From contig DCGJ01000169.1 of NCBI GenBank assembly GCA_002315495.1, forward strand, positions 1-13,506: a stretch of DNA of 13,506 bases, written 5' to 3'. Positions 1 through 7,051 of the stretch are shown here, piece after piece. The translations under genes were made by a program, and so were the position numbers. Positions within the stretch are counted from its first letter, which is position 1. Every line of letters begins with the position of its first letter. This stretch comes from Lachnoclostridium sp. UBA1781 (lineage in GTDB: Bacteria; Bacillota; Clostridia; Lachnospirales; Lachnospiraceae). Under the pieces are notes generated by a model. It searched no databases. It worked only from the letters and a program-made list of their open reading frames with translations, and had not been told where the DNA came from.

Positions 1-236
1 TCGACACCCTCGCATATAAGAATCCGGCTTAAGATGGACAGATGCGAAACCACACTGCTAGATGGTTGTCCTAAACTTAAGCAAACAGCCAGCCGGTTTG
101 AAGCTAACTTCCATGTCAGGGGAACAGACTTTTCATGAAGCAACCATTACTGGTTCAACAGGAGGAATGAGAACTATTACCTGATTGGCACTAGGACAAT
201 TATATCATGGGCTTTACCAAGCCTATTGAACAAAGG
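1..236 (+). ncRNA. Structured non-coding RNA, probable raiA-motif class; 5' end may be cut by window edge
   Basis: No convincing coding frame lies here, but many complementary segments do. CGCAT 11-15 pairs with ATGCG 42-46. CAAAC 82-86 pairs with GTTTG 96-100. The loops of these two hairpins can kiss through CCGGCT 24-29 and AGCCGG 91-96. CTTCCATG 108-115 pairs with CATGAAG 134-140 (one bulged C). ATGGTTG 62-68 pairs with CAACCAT 141-147. GTTCAA 153-158 pairs with TTGAAC 226-231, with CAGG 159-162/CCTG 180-183 inside it. GGGCTT 209-214 pairs with AAGCCT 219-224 around a TACC loop. TTGTCCTA 66-73 also matches TAGGACAA 192-199, which partly competes with the 62-68 helix. A compact pseudoknotted RNA of about 200-plus nt fits. 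The size, the kissing hairpins and my memory of the conserved segments suggest the raiA motif, a Firmicutes/Actinobacteria RNA. The helices are seen; the family name is recall and should be tested against a covariance model. Confidence 0.6.
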
Positions 237-273
237 AAACTATAAAGTTTTAAATAAGAAAGGGTATCTAAAA

Positions 274-297
274 GATACTATACGAGATACTATACGA
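274..297 (+). repeat. Perfect 12-bp tandem repeat (2 copies) abutting the ribosome binding site
   Basis: GATACTATACGA occurs twice without a gap, at 274-285 and 286-297, directly before the GAGGAGGAG ribosome binding site of the small secreted-protein gene. GTATC at 264-268 can form a hairpin with GATAC of either copy (274-278 or 286-290), so two alternative leader hairpins are possible. The repeat is directly visible; any regulatory role is inference. Confidence 0.85.
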
Positions 298-309
298 GGA
301 GGAGCTATT

Positions 310-699
310 GTGAGAAAAGTTGTAAGTTTCTTGATGATTTTTGCTATGATTGCAATTACAATTAAGCCTGTCTATGCGAGTGGAAGTGATTCGGCGGGAG
401 ACACCTTTATGGGGACGAATGTAAGCGGAACGCTATCGATTACTTCATCCGGTGCTAGTGCTGGAACGTATGCTTCAGACTATCAGTATTATGCAGAAGT
501 TACATTGACCTATAAATACATTAATGAAAATACTGGAAAAATAATGACAATTGAACAGGTTCAGGGCGGAAGCAAAACAGCGATAAAATCGATTTCCTTG
601 CCAAGTGGATCAGGCTTGCGGTCCTACAAAGCGCAATCGATACATAAAATAACCAGACAGAATAATATTTGGCAGAGAGAATTAAGTGCATATAATTAA
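310..699 (+). CDS. Small secreted protein of unknown function
   Basis: This encodes 129 residues. I chose the GTG at 310 because a strong GAGGAGGAG ribosome binding site sits 5-7 bases upstream and because a complete signal peptide begins there: VRK, a hydrophobic stretch of about 17 residues (SFLMIFAMIAITIKP), then VYA followed by SGS, a good signal peptidase I site. The frame stays open upstream to a TTG at 226, but that would add a charged extension overlapping the RNA. The mature part of about 105 residues is Ser/Gly/Thr-rich at first, then alternates polar and hydrophobic residues (for example YYAEVTLTYKYI), which suggests beta strands, and ends with a basic tail. There are no cysteines. 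I recognise no family. Its stop overlaps the start of the following lipoprotein gene by 14 bases, so the two are probably translationally coupled. It could be cargo or an accessory factor of the downstream ABC system, which is inference. Confidence 0.75.
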   Translation: MRKVVSFLMIFAMIAITIKPVYASGSDSAGDTFMGTNVSGTLSITSSGASAGTYASDYQYYAEVTLTYKYINENTGKIMTIEQVQGGSKTAIKSISLPSGSGLRSYKAQSIHKITRQNNIWQRELSAYN

Positions 700-1756
700 T
701 CTAAGAAAAGTCTTTTGGGTTGTGTTACTTTTAGCAAGCCTTTGTAGCTGTGACCGGAAAACAAACGATATGTTTGATATTCCGCAAAACACAGATGAGA
801 TAGGAGCCGTGTCCGATGATCCAAACGGTCCGGAAGCTATTATTGTTGGAGAACGGGGAGATTATCCGCAATTTGACAGGGAAAGTTTGGCACTGAAGCA
901 TTTGGATACAGAGGAATATGGGTATTGTAGTTTACCAGGCCTTTGGATGGGTGAAAACGATTGTTATTTAGTCGATAATACGAATCGGATTGTGGTCGTC
1001 GATTATGAAACGGGTAATCGTTACCCGGTATGCAGTCGTCCGAATTGTAGTCACAATTCCAAGGCGACGGGCTGCATGGCTCGATATTTTGATTCCTCCG
1101 GAGAGGAAGAGACTATCCTCTTTGCATATCGTTACAAGAGCAGCTTATATGTGTTAACCTACAGTGGAAGGAAAAGAGAGACGAAAATCTACCGCTCGGG
1201 GCTGGATGGAAGTAATCGGTCTTTATTAGATACAATACCACTAGAAGGATTTGTAGCTGAAATGAATTATTCAGGCTGCCTATTTGGGCAGGCGCAAGCC
1301 AACACCGGTGCTGAAATCAGCATCGATGGAATGGGATATACCGAAAATGTATATTACCTTGTCTGCTTTTCTGCAGAAGATGAAAGGTTTCATATCATTA
1401 GTGACCCGCTTTTGGATTACAATGGAAATATATCCGTTTGTTCGGTGGAAGACCAATACATTTTCTATGTATCGAGTTATTATTCGGGACAACTTGCAGT
1501 AGATGCAGAGCATTTTTTCTTGAACTGTGTTTATGAGTATTACAGGTATGATTTGCGTACAGGTGCAATCATTGGATGTACCGGGGATGAGAAGCAGTTT
1601 CGTCCATCCGCTGAAGGAATAGAAATTGGGCAAGGGACGTGGGCGTTCGAAATCGGGTTGAAAAGCAGATTATTTACCGTTAGTTCCAATGGGAAGCGGG
1701 GTTCTATTACACGTGAAGCATTTGAAACACATGAGGAGCCGACAGAGTTTGAGTAA
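686..1756 (+). CDS. Surface lipoprotein with CxxxxCxHx6C cluster, beta-propeller-like
   Basis: This encodes 356 residues from a GTG start that overlaps the previous gene; GAGAGA lies 5 bases upstream. The N-terminus (LRK, a hydrophobic core, then LCSC) is a lipoprotein signal with Cys22 as the likely lipidated residue, so the protein should sit on the outer face of the membrane. The body has recurrent strand-turn patterns such as YLVDNTNRIVVVDYETG and LYVLTYSGRKRETKIYRSGLDGS, which resemble beta-propeller blades of the DUF5050 kind. At residues 116-130 there is CSRPNCSH followed by a third Cys (C116, C121, H123, C130). I recall a similar Cys/His cluster in many Lachnospiraceae lipoproteins of unknown function. 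It could bind a metal or form disulfides. Such relatives are often longer than 450 residues, so this copy may be shortened at the C-terminus. The function is unknown; the operon context links it to the ABC exporter downstream. Confidence 0.75.
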   Translation: MHIINLRKVFWVVLLLASLCSCDRKTNDMFDIPQNTDEIGAVSDDPNGPEAIIVGERGDYPQFDRESLALKHLDTEEYGYCSLPGLWMGENDCYLVDNTNRIVVVDYETGNRYPVCSRPNCSHNSKATGCMARYFDSSGEEETILFAYRYKSSLYVLTYSGRKRETKIYRSGLDGSNRSLLDTIPLEGFVAEMNYSGCLFGQAQANTGAEISIDGMGYTENVYYLVCFSAEDERFHIISDPLLDYNGNISVCSVEDQYIFYVSSYYSGQLAVDAEHFFLNCVYEYYRYDLRTGAIIGCTGDEKQFRPSAEGIEIGQGTWAFEIGLKSRLFTVSSNGKRGSITREAFETHEEPTEFE

Positions 1757-1763
1757 GTAGTAT

Positions 1764-1790
1764 GGGGTCGTTGTTATGACGATCCCTTTC
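1764..1790 (+). terminator. Hairpin with T-rich tail between lipoprotein and ATPase genes (possible attenuator)
   Basis: GGGGTCGT (1764-1771) pairs with ACGATCCC (1779-1786) with one G-U pair and a 7-base loop, followed by TTTCTT. It lies in the only gap of notable size in the operon and just before the ATPase ribosome binding site. The stem and T tract are modest, so partial termination or RNA processing is more likely than full termination. Confidence 0.5.
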
Positions 1791-1806
1791 TTAAATGGAG
1801 ATTAAG

Positions 1807-2562
1807 ATGGAAATAGGAATTCAAAATTTATCAAAATCGTTTGGTAAACGAAAGGCTATTGACGACCTGACGGTTGAATTAAGAGTCGGTATATATGGGT
1901 TGCTTGGACCAAACGGCTCGGGAAAGACAACCTTTCTGCGTATTTTGGCGGGAAACCTGAAACCTGATTACGGGTGTGTTTTATATGATGGGCGGAACAT
2001 ACTGGAGATGGGGGCCAATTACCGGGAAAAGTTTGGATATATGCCACAGGAATCCGGTTTATATCGAGAATTTACAGTTCTTCGTTTTATGCAGTATATT
2101 GCGGTCCTTAAGGGCGTAAATAAGAAACGTGCAATGTCTGAAATCCAAGAGAAACTGTCCCTTGTTAATATGTGGGAGCATCGCTTTATGAAAATGCCGG
2201 AATTGTCCGGAGGAATGAGACAGAGGGTTATGCTTGCGCAAGCACTACTTGCTAATCCGGAGATTCTTCTTTTGGATGAACCGACTGCAGGCGTGGATCC
2301 GGGGGAACGAGTGCAAATCCGAAGAATTGTTTCTGATATAGGAAAAAACAGGATTGTACTAATTTCCACGCATATTACAACCGATATTTCCGCTGTGGCG
2401 GATAGGATTCTGGTACTAAAGCAAGGAAAACTCATTGCAAATGCAACGCAGAAGGACCTTTTACGAGGAATTTCGGGAAGAATGGACGCTTATGGGAATG
2501 CTATTGAACCAAGCCTGGAGGATTATTATTTAGCCGTATTTTCGGATAAGGATGGGATATAA
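1807..2562 (+). CDS. ABC transporter ATP-binding protein (ABC-2 exporter type)
   Basis: The 251-residue nucleotide-binding subunit powers the permease encoded next. All motifs are intact: Walker A GPNGSGKT (residues 34-41), Q-loop Q81 in GYMPQESG, signature LSGGMRQR (133-140), Walker B ILLLDEPT (153-160), D-loop AGVD, and switch His189 in ISTHI. The sequence is typical of the CcmA/NatA-like ATPases that partner ABC-2 permeases, and the length is usual for them. An in-frame ATG at 1795 exists, but the ATG at 1807 is preferred because GGAG (1797-1800) lies six bases before it, while nothing like a ribosome binding site precedes 1795. The next gene begins 2 bp after this stop. The substrate cannot be told from this subunit. 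The C-terminal tail after residue 225 (DAYGNAIEPSLEDYYLAVF) is the usual short extension of this subclass. Confidence 0.95.
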   Translation: MEIGIQNLSKSFGKRKAIDDLTVELRVGIYGLLGPNGSGKTTFLRILAGNLKPDYGCVLYDGRNILEMGANYREKFGYMPQESGLYREFTVLRFMQYIAVLKGVNKKRAMSEIQEKLSLVNMWEHRFMKMPELSGGMRQRVMLAQALLANPEILLLDEPTAGVDPGERVQIRRIVSDIGKNRIVLISTHITTDISAVADRILVLKQGKLIANATQKDLLRGISGRMDAYGNAIEPSLEDYYLAVFSDKDGI

Positions 2563-2564
2563 AT

Positions 2565-4505
2565 ATGGTTCAATTGGAATTAATCCGATTTATTAAGAAA
2601 AGGTGGATGATTTGTATTCTTCTTACCCTCTTTGCGGTTGATATCTTCCTTATGTGGGTAACGGTTGAAGACCATGAGAAGGTTCGGTGGTGGGTTAATG
2701 AAGATACGGAATATGTCTATTCGGACTATCTTGATGGTGTATTGCAGAATTGTGACCGATTATTAAATGAAACCAATCTGGGTGAAATAACGGAGTTTCG
2801 GAGAAATAATGTGCAACACATGCTGTTAAAGTATTCGAAATTAAAAGGCCTGAAGGTTACGAAAGACATAACAGATGGAATTGAACTGGCAACGGGAGAA
2901 TCGTGGCAGCTTGTGCTACAGTTGATTCTGGTCGCGCTCACGACGTTCGGTGTATTTATGACCGATAAGGGATGCAAGGAGATGGAGATCGCTACGAAAA
3001 GGGGGAGAAATCAACTTCTTTTTTCGCGTCTCTGTGTGGTTTGGATTTTGGTCATTGCGGGGACAATAGCCCTTTATGGAATAAATACTGCATATACGTG
3101 GGTAAGAGTCGGATTTGGAGATTTATCTGCTCCGATTCAGTCACTGGAAGCATTTCAAGCTTGTCCTTACTTAATCAGTGGACGCATTTATCTTTTATTG
3201 CTTCTATTGGTTCGGATTTTTGCGGGATGTCTTTATGCGACGATTTTTGCCTTATGTATTTGTTTGACAGGGATGTTCGTCTCGGGAATGCTTCTAAATC
3301 TGCTGATTACAGCGGGAACATATGCCGGATTTAGCTTCATTAGCGATGCTTCTTTGCTTGTGCATATTCGGTATGCATCTTTTTGGACGGTGTTAAATGG
3401 ACAAGTTTTTTTTCAAAATTATCTGTGCATTCCGTTTGGAAGTCATGCAATTCCATATATGTATTGGACCGCCTTTTGTGTGGTTCTCATTGGATGTACG
3501 GCAATTGGCATAATCTGTCTTCGTGGATATAGACCGCTCATTGAAATGCAAATTCGTGCCCCACGATTCATTTTTCGAAATCGTAAGAGTCGGACGATTC
3601 GTGGGACTGAGATGTTCAAGGTATTTGTCGCGAATCGCGGGATAATCGTTGTAATGGGTGTTGTTGCCCTGATAGCGCTTTTTCATTCTAAGGATTCCTT
3701 TTGGATGGATGAAACGGAGCAGTATTATCGTAATTATATGTTGCGGTTTGAGGGAGAACTCACCAAGGAAAAGGAAAGCACGATTCAGGCTGAATGGCAG
3801 CGACTTGAACGCGTTGAGAGCGAAATGCAGAATTTGACGGAACGCTTTCAAAATGGTGAAGTAGACGATTATGAATATGGGGTTGAAATGGATCTGCTCC
3901 AACGTCAAATGATTATGCGGAGTGCGCTTGAAAGAGTGCTGGATAATGTGGAAAGTGTGAAAACGCATCGCAACTCGGAATTGATATACGAGACTGGAAT
4001 TCGGAAGTTTTTCTATGAGGAAAACGCGACAAAGAAGGTTTATTATTTGCTCGGAGGGGTGCTGATCGTCCTGCTCTGTGGGGGGATTTTTGCGGGCGAA
4101 AGAGAACAGGGAACATCGGAACTCTTAATGACAACCAAGAGAGGAAGAAAAGAGCTAAATAAGGTCAAGCTTCAATTGGGTTTAGCGATGGCCTTCGTAA
4201 TCACGGTGATACTATGTATTACGGAATTGGTTCGAATAGCTGAAACCTTTCAAATTCCGAGGTTGACCGTTATTGCCGGAAACGGCTTTGAGTGGGAGGG
4301 GTTCTATAAAGTCCCTTTGATTCTGTTGGTCGGGCTTGTAATATTGATAAAGACTGTAATTGCTCAGTTTTTTGCCGGATTTGTAATGTTTGTTTCGCAA
4401 CGAAGTGGAAGAACTTACATGGCGGTTATTTCAGGATTGCTTATGCTTTTGATTGGTCTGGTTTTGAAGCAGTACGGGATAGGTGTAGCGGGATTTGCTT
4501 TATGA
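2565..4505 (+). CDS. Single-chain ABC-2-type permease with two repeated halves
   Basis: The 646-residue membrane protein begins 2 bp after the ATPase. I see about twelve hydrophobic segments in two similar sets of six: roughly residues 14-32, 117-132, 156-174, 208-228, 232-257, 299-319, and 351-373, 493-511, 538-556, 583-600, 601-612, 618-634. Each half starts with one helix, then a large polar segment (33-116 and 374-492, the second Glu/Arg-rich and probably coiled coil), a second helix, and a cytoplasmic signature. The second half has EREQGTSELLMTTKRGR (about 512-528), close to the ABC-2 coupling motif. The first half has the weaker DKGCKEMEIATKRGR at the same place. Both share KRGR and a following basic stretch. 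This looks like an internal duplication giving a whole exporter pore in one chain, where ABC-2 systems more often use two polypeptides. It presumably works with the preceding ATPase; the substrate is unknown. The stop overlaps the upstream frame of the next gene, whose chosen start is 13 bp later. Confidence 0.88.
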   Translation: MVQLELIRFIKKRWMICILLTLFAVDIFLMWVTVEDHEKVRWWVNEDTEYVYSDYLDGVLQNCDRLLNETNLGEITEFRRNNVQHMLLKYSKLKGLKVTKDITDGIELATGESWQLVLQLILVALTTFGVFMTDKGCKEMEIATKRGRNQLLFSRLCVVWILVIAGTIALYGINTAYTWVRVGFGDLSAPIQSLEAFQACPYLISGRIYLLLLLLVRIFAGCLYATIFALCICLTGMFVSGMLLNLLITAGTYAGFSFISDASLLVHIRYASFWTVLNGQVFFQNYLCIPFGSHAIPYMYWTAFCVVLIGCTAIGIICLRGYRPLIEMQIRAPRFIFRNRKSRTIRGTEMFKVFVANRGIIVVMGVVALIALFHSKDSFWMDETEQYYRNYMLRFEGELTKEKESTIQAEWQRLERVESEMQNLTERFQNGEVDDYEYGVEMDLLQRQMIMRSALERVLDNVESVKTHRNSELIYETGIRKFFYEENATKKVYYLLGGVLIVLLCGGIFAGEREQGTSELLMTTKRGRKELNKVKLQLGLAMAFVITVILCITELVRIAETFQIPRLTVIAGNGFEWEGFYKVPLILLVGLVILIKTVIAQFFAGFVMFVSQRSGRTYMAVISGLLMLLIGLVLKQYGIGVAGFAL

Positions 4506-4518
4506 GTTAGGAGCGGTT

Positions 4519-5970
4519 ATGAGAAGGTGTATAGTTGTCACATTACTTGTGGCGCTTTTTGGGTGTATAGTTTTGTCCGGATGTGGAAATGTGGAGCAAG
4601 CCTATACTCCGGAGAAGGAGTGGCAGGAATGCCTGGATGTTCAGGAGGTCATGTTAGCTTATTCTGCCCGAGAAGAGTATCCGAACAAAACAATTCTTAG
4701 GTGGGTGCTTCCATATGGAGCGTGTGAGGACAATGGGAATGAAGCATATCGTGAATTTAACAGGCTGTTGGATGCGAAGGGGTATTCCTTTGCAGTCGAT
4801 TTTTATGTTTTAGCATGTGATGGTGAAGAATATTACCGAAATATTCGCTCTATGAAACAGAAGGGGATTTCGGTTGATATATTCAATACCGGATTTGATT
4901 ATTTTGGCGCACTTTTTGACCTGTGTATTGAGGATAACCTTTGTTTGCCGTGGAACGATTTCCTAGACACCGATTCGGGGAAGGTACTACGCGCATCAAA
5001 AGACGAGAATATATGGTCTGCATTGGCGTCTTCAGGAGAAATATACGGAATTGCAGGTAATCCGAATGCACCTGTTTCAGAACATTTCACTTATTATTTT
5101 AATAATCGGATATTGGAGTCCTATGGTTGGGATGCAGAAGAATTAGTATTAGATTCGGGCAAACTCACAGAAGCAATTAATACTGTGTCGGAAAAGGAGC
5201 AGGAGATTCTTCCGTGTGGACTGGTCAATATGGAAGGTATATTTCCATTTTCAGATTATGTTACTGTTATGACTCCGATTTCATATTCGGTTCGGGAGAA
5301 CAAGTATGTAAACTTAACAATGACAGAGACGGGAAAGTCTTGGTTGAGTTTATATGCAAAAAATGCTGTAATGCCTGTTGACATTTCGTTCCTTCAGGAA
5401 AAGGATACGTTTTTCCTTGTCGCTGAACAGAGATACGACTTAAGTGCACCAAATAACGATATGGACGGGATAACAATTGTTAATGGCCCTGCGTATAACA
5501 TCAACGCTACCGGTAACATTAACTGCGTTGCTTCCTGGGCAACGAATAGTGAAGCTGCATTTCAGCTTCTTAGTGCAATCCATACGGACAGAGAACTTTC
5601 CACGGTCCTGGCCTATGGCTTGGAAGGGGTGAATTATATAGAAGAAGCAGATGGAATTGATACGATTGAACCATATTCGTTACTTGGAGATTTATTGTTA
5701 GCAAACTGGGGCCTATTTAGGCAATCGGATGTCATGGAGCAGAACGGAATTGTGGTCATTGAGAATATTGAAGTAAGAAAAAGACTTCATATACTTGAAT
5801 GTTATCAGGAATTGGTGAACGTAGAAGAAATTTTCACCGATAGCGGGCCAAGTATCCAAGACAAAAAGCAATGGAACAGTAATACTTTTAATGATAAATA
5901 TGCTTCTCTGAAAAAACAATTTGAAAGGGCAGGGGGGAACTATCTGTTATCCTGCTTGAATCAAAACTAG
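4519..5970 (+). CDS. Solute-binding-protein-like lipoprotein linked to the ABC exporter
   Basis: This encodes 483 residues. The ATG at 4519 is chosen because AGGAG (4509-4513) lies five bases upstream and the signal peptide starts there: MRR, a hydrophobic core, and lipobox LSGC with Cys22. The frame also allows a TTG at 4495 inside the permease gene. The mature protein reads like family 1 extracellular solute-binding proteins of oligosaccharide importers. It has an early strand-helix unit with EFNRLLDAKGY and VDFYV, IDIFNTG-like core strands, and a C-terminal region near residues 330-375 (NCVASWATNSEAAFQLLSAI, then a TDRELSTVLAYGLEG stretch) typical of these proteins and DUF3502 relatives. 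Importer permeases are absent, and the neighbours are an exporter ATPase and an ABC-2 permease. It may therefore be a sensor, chaperone or receptor for the exporter instead of an import receptor. The fold call is fairly sure; the role is inference. The gene is the last in the operon. Confidence 0.82.
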   Translation: MRRCIVVTLLVALFGCIVLSGCGNVEQAYTPEKEWQECLDVQEVMLAYSAREEYPNKTILRWVLPYGACEDNGNEAYREFNRLLDAKGYSFAVDFYVLACDGEEYYRNIRSMKQKGISVDIFNTGFDYFGALFDLCIEDNLCLPWNDFLDTDSGKVLRASKDENIWSALASSGEIYGIAGNPNAPVSEHFTYYFNNRILESYGWDAEELVLDSGKLTEAINTVSEKEQEILPCGLVNMEGIFPFSDYVTVMTPISYSVRENKYVNLTMTETGKSWLSLYAKNAVMPVDISFLQEKDTFFLVAEQRYDLSAPNNDMDGITIVNGPAYNINATGNINCVASWATNSEAAFQLLSAIHTDRELSTVLAYGLEGVNYIEEADGIDTIEPYSLLGDLLLANWGLFRQSDVMEQNGIVVIENIEVRKRLHILECYQELVNVEEIFTDSGPSIQDKKQWNSNTFNDKYASLKKQFERAGGNYLLSCLNQN

Positions 5971-5998
5971 TTCAATTTGACAATATCGTGCACAATAT

Positions 5999-6046
5999 AT
6001 GAGGGAGTATGAAATCATGAATTCTCATGATTTCACGCTCCCTCAT
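5999..6046. terminator. Near-perfect 22-bp stem between convergent genes (bidirectional terminator)
   Basis: The left arm 5999-6020 (ATGAGGGAG, TAT, GAAATCATGA) pairs with the right arm 6025-6046 (TCATGATTTC, ACG, CTCCCTCAT) around the loop ATTC, with a single A-C mismatch and one wobble. It stands between the stop of the lipoprotein gene at 5970 and the stop of the opposite-strand membrane gene at 6067, where a shared terminator is expected. There is no long T run on either side, so the stem may instead act as a 3'-end stabiliser or a Rho-independent site of weak type. Confidence 0.7.
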
Positions 6047-6066
6047 GACTGTTCTTAGGTTCTTAT

Positions 6067-7032
6067 TTACGCTTCCGAAACGGTTGCATCAACTGCAGGG
6101 GCTTCCTCATTTGCGGTAAGCAACTGATGAATAATCGCATCCGAATTAAGAGAAACGGATGTCGTAGTTATAATGATGAGGGAAATCGCAACGTAAAATG
6201 AAATCACGAAATTGGAGATGCCCAGCACAAAGAGAGCGATGATTGCGGTGCAAGCAAGCGCAATGATATCTCCAACAAAAAGCAACAGAAAATTTCTCGG
6301 AACCAATACCTGCTTGAAAGGAAGACGATGCTTCTTACCAAGGGTAAGATTGGAACATACAAGGCTTACGATACAGTAAGCAATCGGACTAAGCAGAACG
6401 AAAATGCCTCCCACCACCGGAATCGCGCCTAATAGAAAGGCAACGATAAAGAGTGCCAGCAACGTAATCAGTGAATGAGCAAGACGGGAAAAGATAACCT
6501 TGATCGGATTGCGATGCTCGATATCCATAGCTGCAAAGAAATCAATGATGCCCTTGGCGATTACGATTCCGATGATTTGCACAACAATCAAAATCATGGC
6601 AATCGTCGAAATCTCCGTAACGGTGTCCATGACAATCTCTTCGATGTTCTCCACGTACTGGGTGTAATTGTTGATTTTGGCCTGGATGACACTTTCAAAG
6701 GAATTTTCGACGGCCTTTTTCGACTCAGACACACTAACGAAGCCGTCATTATTCGCATCCGACTGTTCCACGAATTCATTCAAGGTTTTTGTCACAAATT
6801 CGTCAATCAACGCGGAGCCAACTCCGTCTAAGGACAGGTCCGCATTTTGCGTTGTCGTTGAAATCCGATTCACCATCTTCTCCACAGACTTCGTCGAACG
6901 ATTCAGAAAGATACTGCCCCCGATTAAGAGCATCAAAAACATAATTCCGAGTGCGGTAAAGCTGTACCGAAGAACACTGACATAATTCTTGATGCAGATT
7001 CCAAGAATGCTGCGTTTTTTTAGTTTCTCCAT
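6067..7032 (-). CDS. Polytopic membrane protein with an EF-hand-like calcium loop
   Basis: The 321-residue protein starts at the ATG whose complement is 7030-7032; GGAGA lies seven bases upstream on that strand. An in-frame start further upstream would add an improbable extension. One helix (about 22-44) is followed by a polar segment (45-140), then five or six hydrophobic segments (about 142-164, 186-228 as two, 248-270, 272-292) and a short Glu/Ala-rich tail. The polar segment holds DANNDGFVSVSE at 92-103, which matches the 12-residue EF-hand loop: D1, N3, D5, G6, S9, E12. With the N-terminus inside, this segment would face outward, where free calcium is abundant. I do not recognise the family of the membrane part. 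A channel, transporter or sensor are all possible, and nothing catalytic is evident. It is a single-gene unit, divergent from the operon at 7243 and convergent with the ABC operon. Confidence 0.8.
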   Translation of the reverse strand: MEKLKKRSILGICIKNYVSVLRYSFTALGIMFLMLLIGGSIFLNRSTKSVEKMVNRISTTTQNADLSLDGVGSALIDEFVTKTLNEFVEQSDANNDGFVSVSESKKAVENSFESVIQAKINNYTQYVENIEEIVMDTVTEISTIAMILIVVQIIGIVIAKGIIDFFAAMDIEHRNPIKVIFSRLAHSLITLLALFIVAFLLGAIPVVGGIFVLLSPIAYCIVSLVCSNLTLGKKHRLPFKQVLVPRNFLLLFVGDIIALACTAIIALFVLGISNFVISFYVAISLIIITTTSVSLNSDAIIHQLLTANEEAPAVDATVSEA

Positions 7033-7051
7033 GACGATTCTCCTTCGTAAA

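Noticed and set aside
1..236. tmRNA, RNase P RNA, group II intron or T-box as identity of the 5' RNA
   Set aside because: There is no tag-peptide frame or acceptor end, no RNase P core words, no domain V-like hairpin and no specifier/T-box sequence. The GGTTCAA at 152-158 is only superficially like a tRNA T arm.
226..309. Extended N-terminus of the small secreted protein from a TTG at 226
   Set aside because: It would run through the RNA 3' part and the 12-bp tandem repeat, has no ribosome binding site, and would bury the clear signal peptide. The GTG at 310 has a strong site.
1280..1633. Minus-strand frame inside the Cys/His lipoprotein gene
   Set aside because: It is a shadow of the sense gene: no ribosome binding site, odd composition, fully inside a supported coding region.
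4519..5970. A complete sugar-importer locus around the binding-protein-like lipoprotein
   Set aside because: No inner-membrane import permease with an EAA loop is present; the permease beside it is of ABC-2 exporter type.
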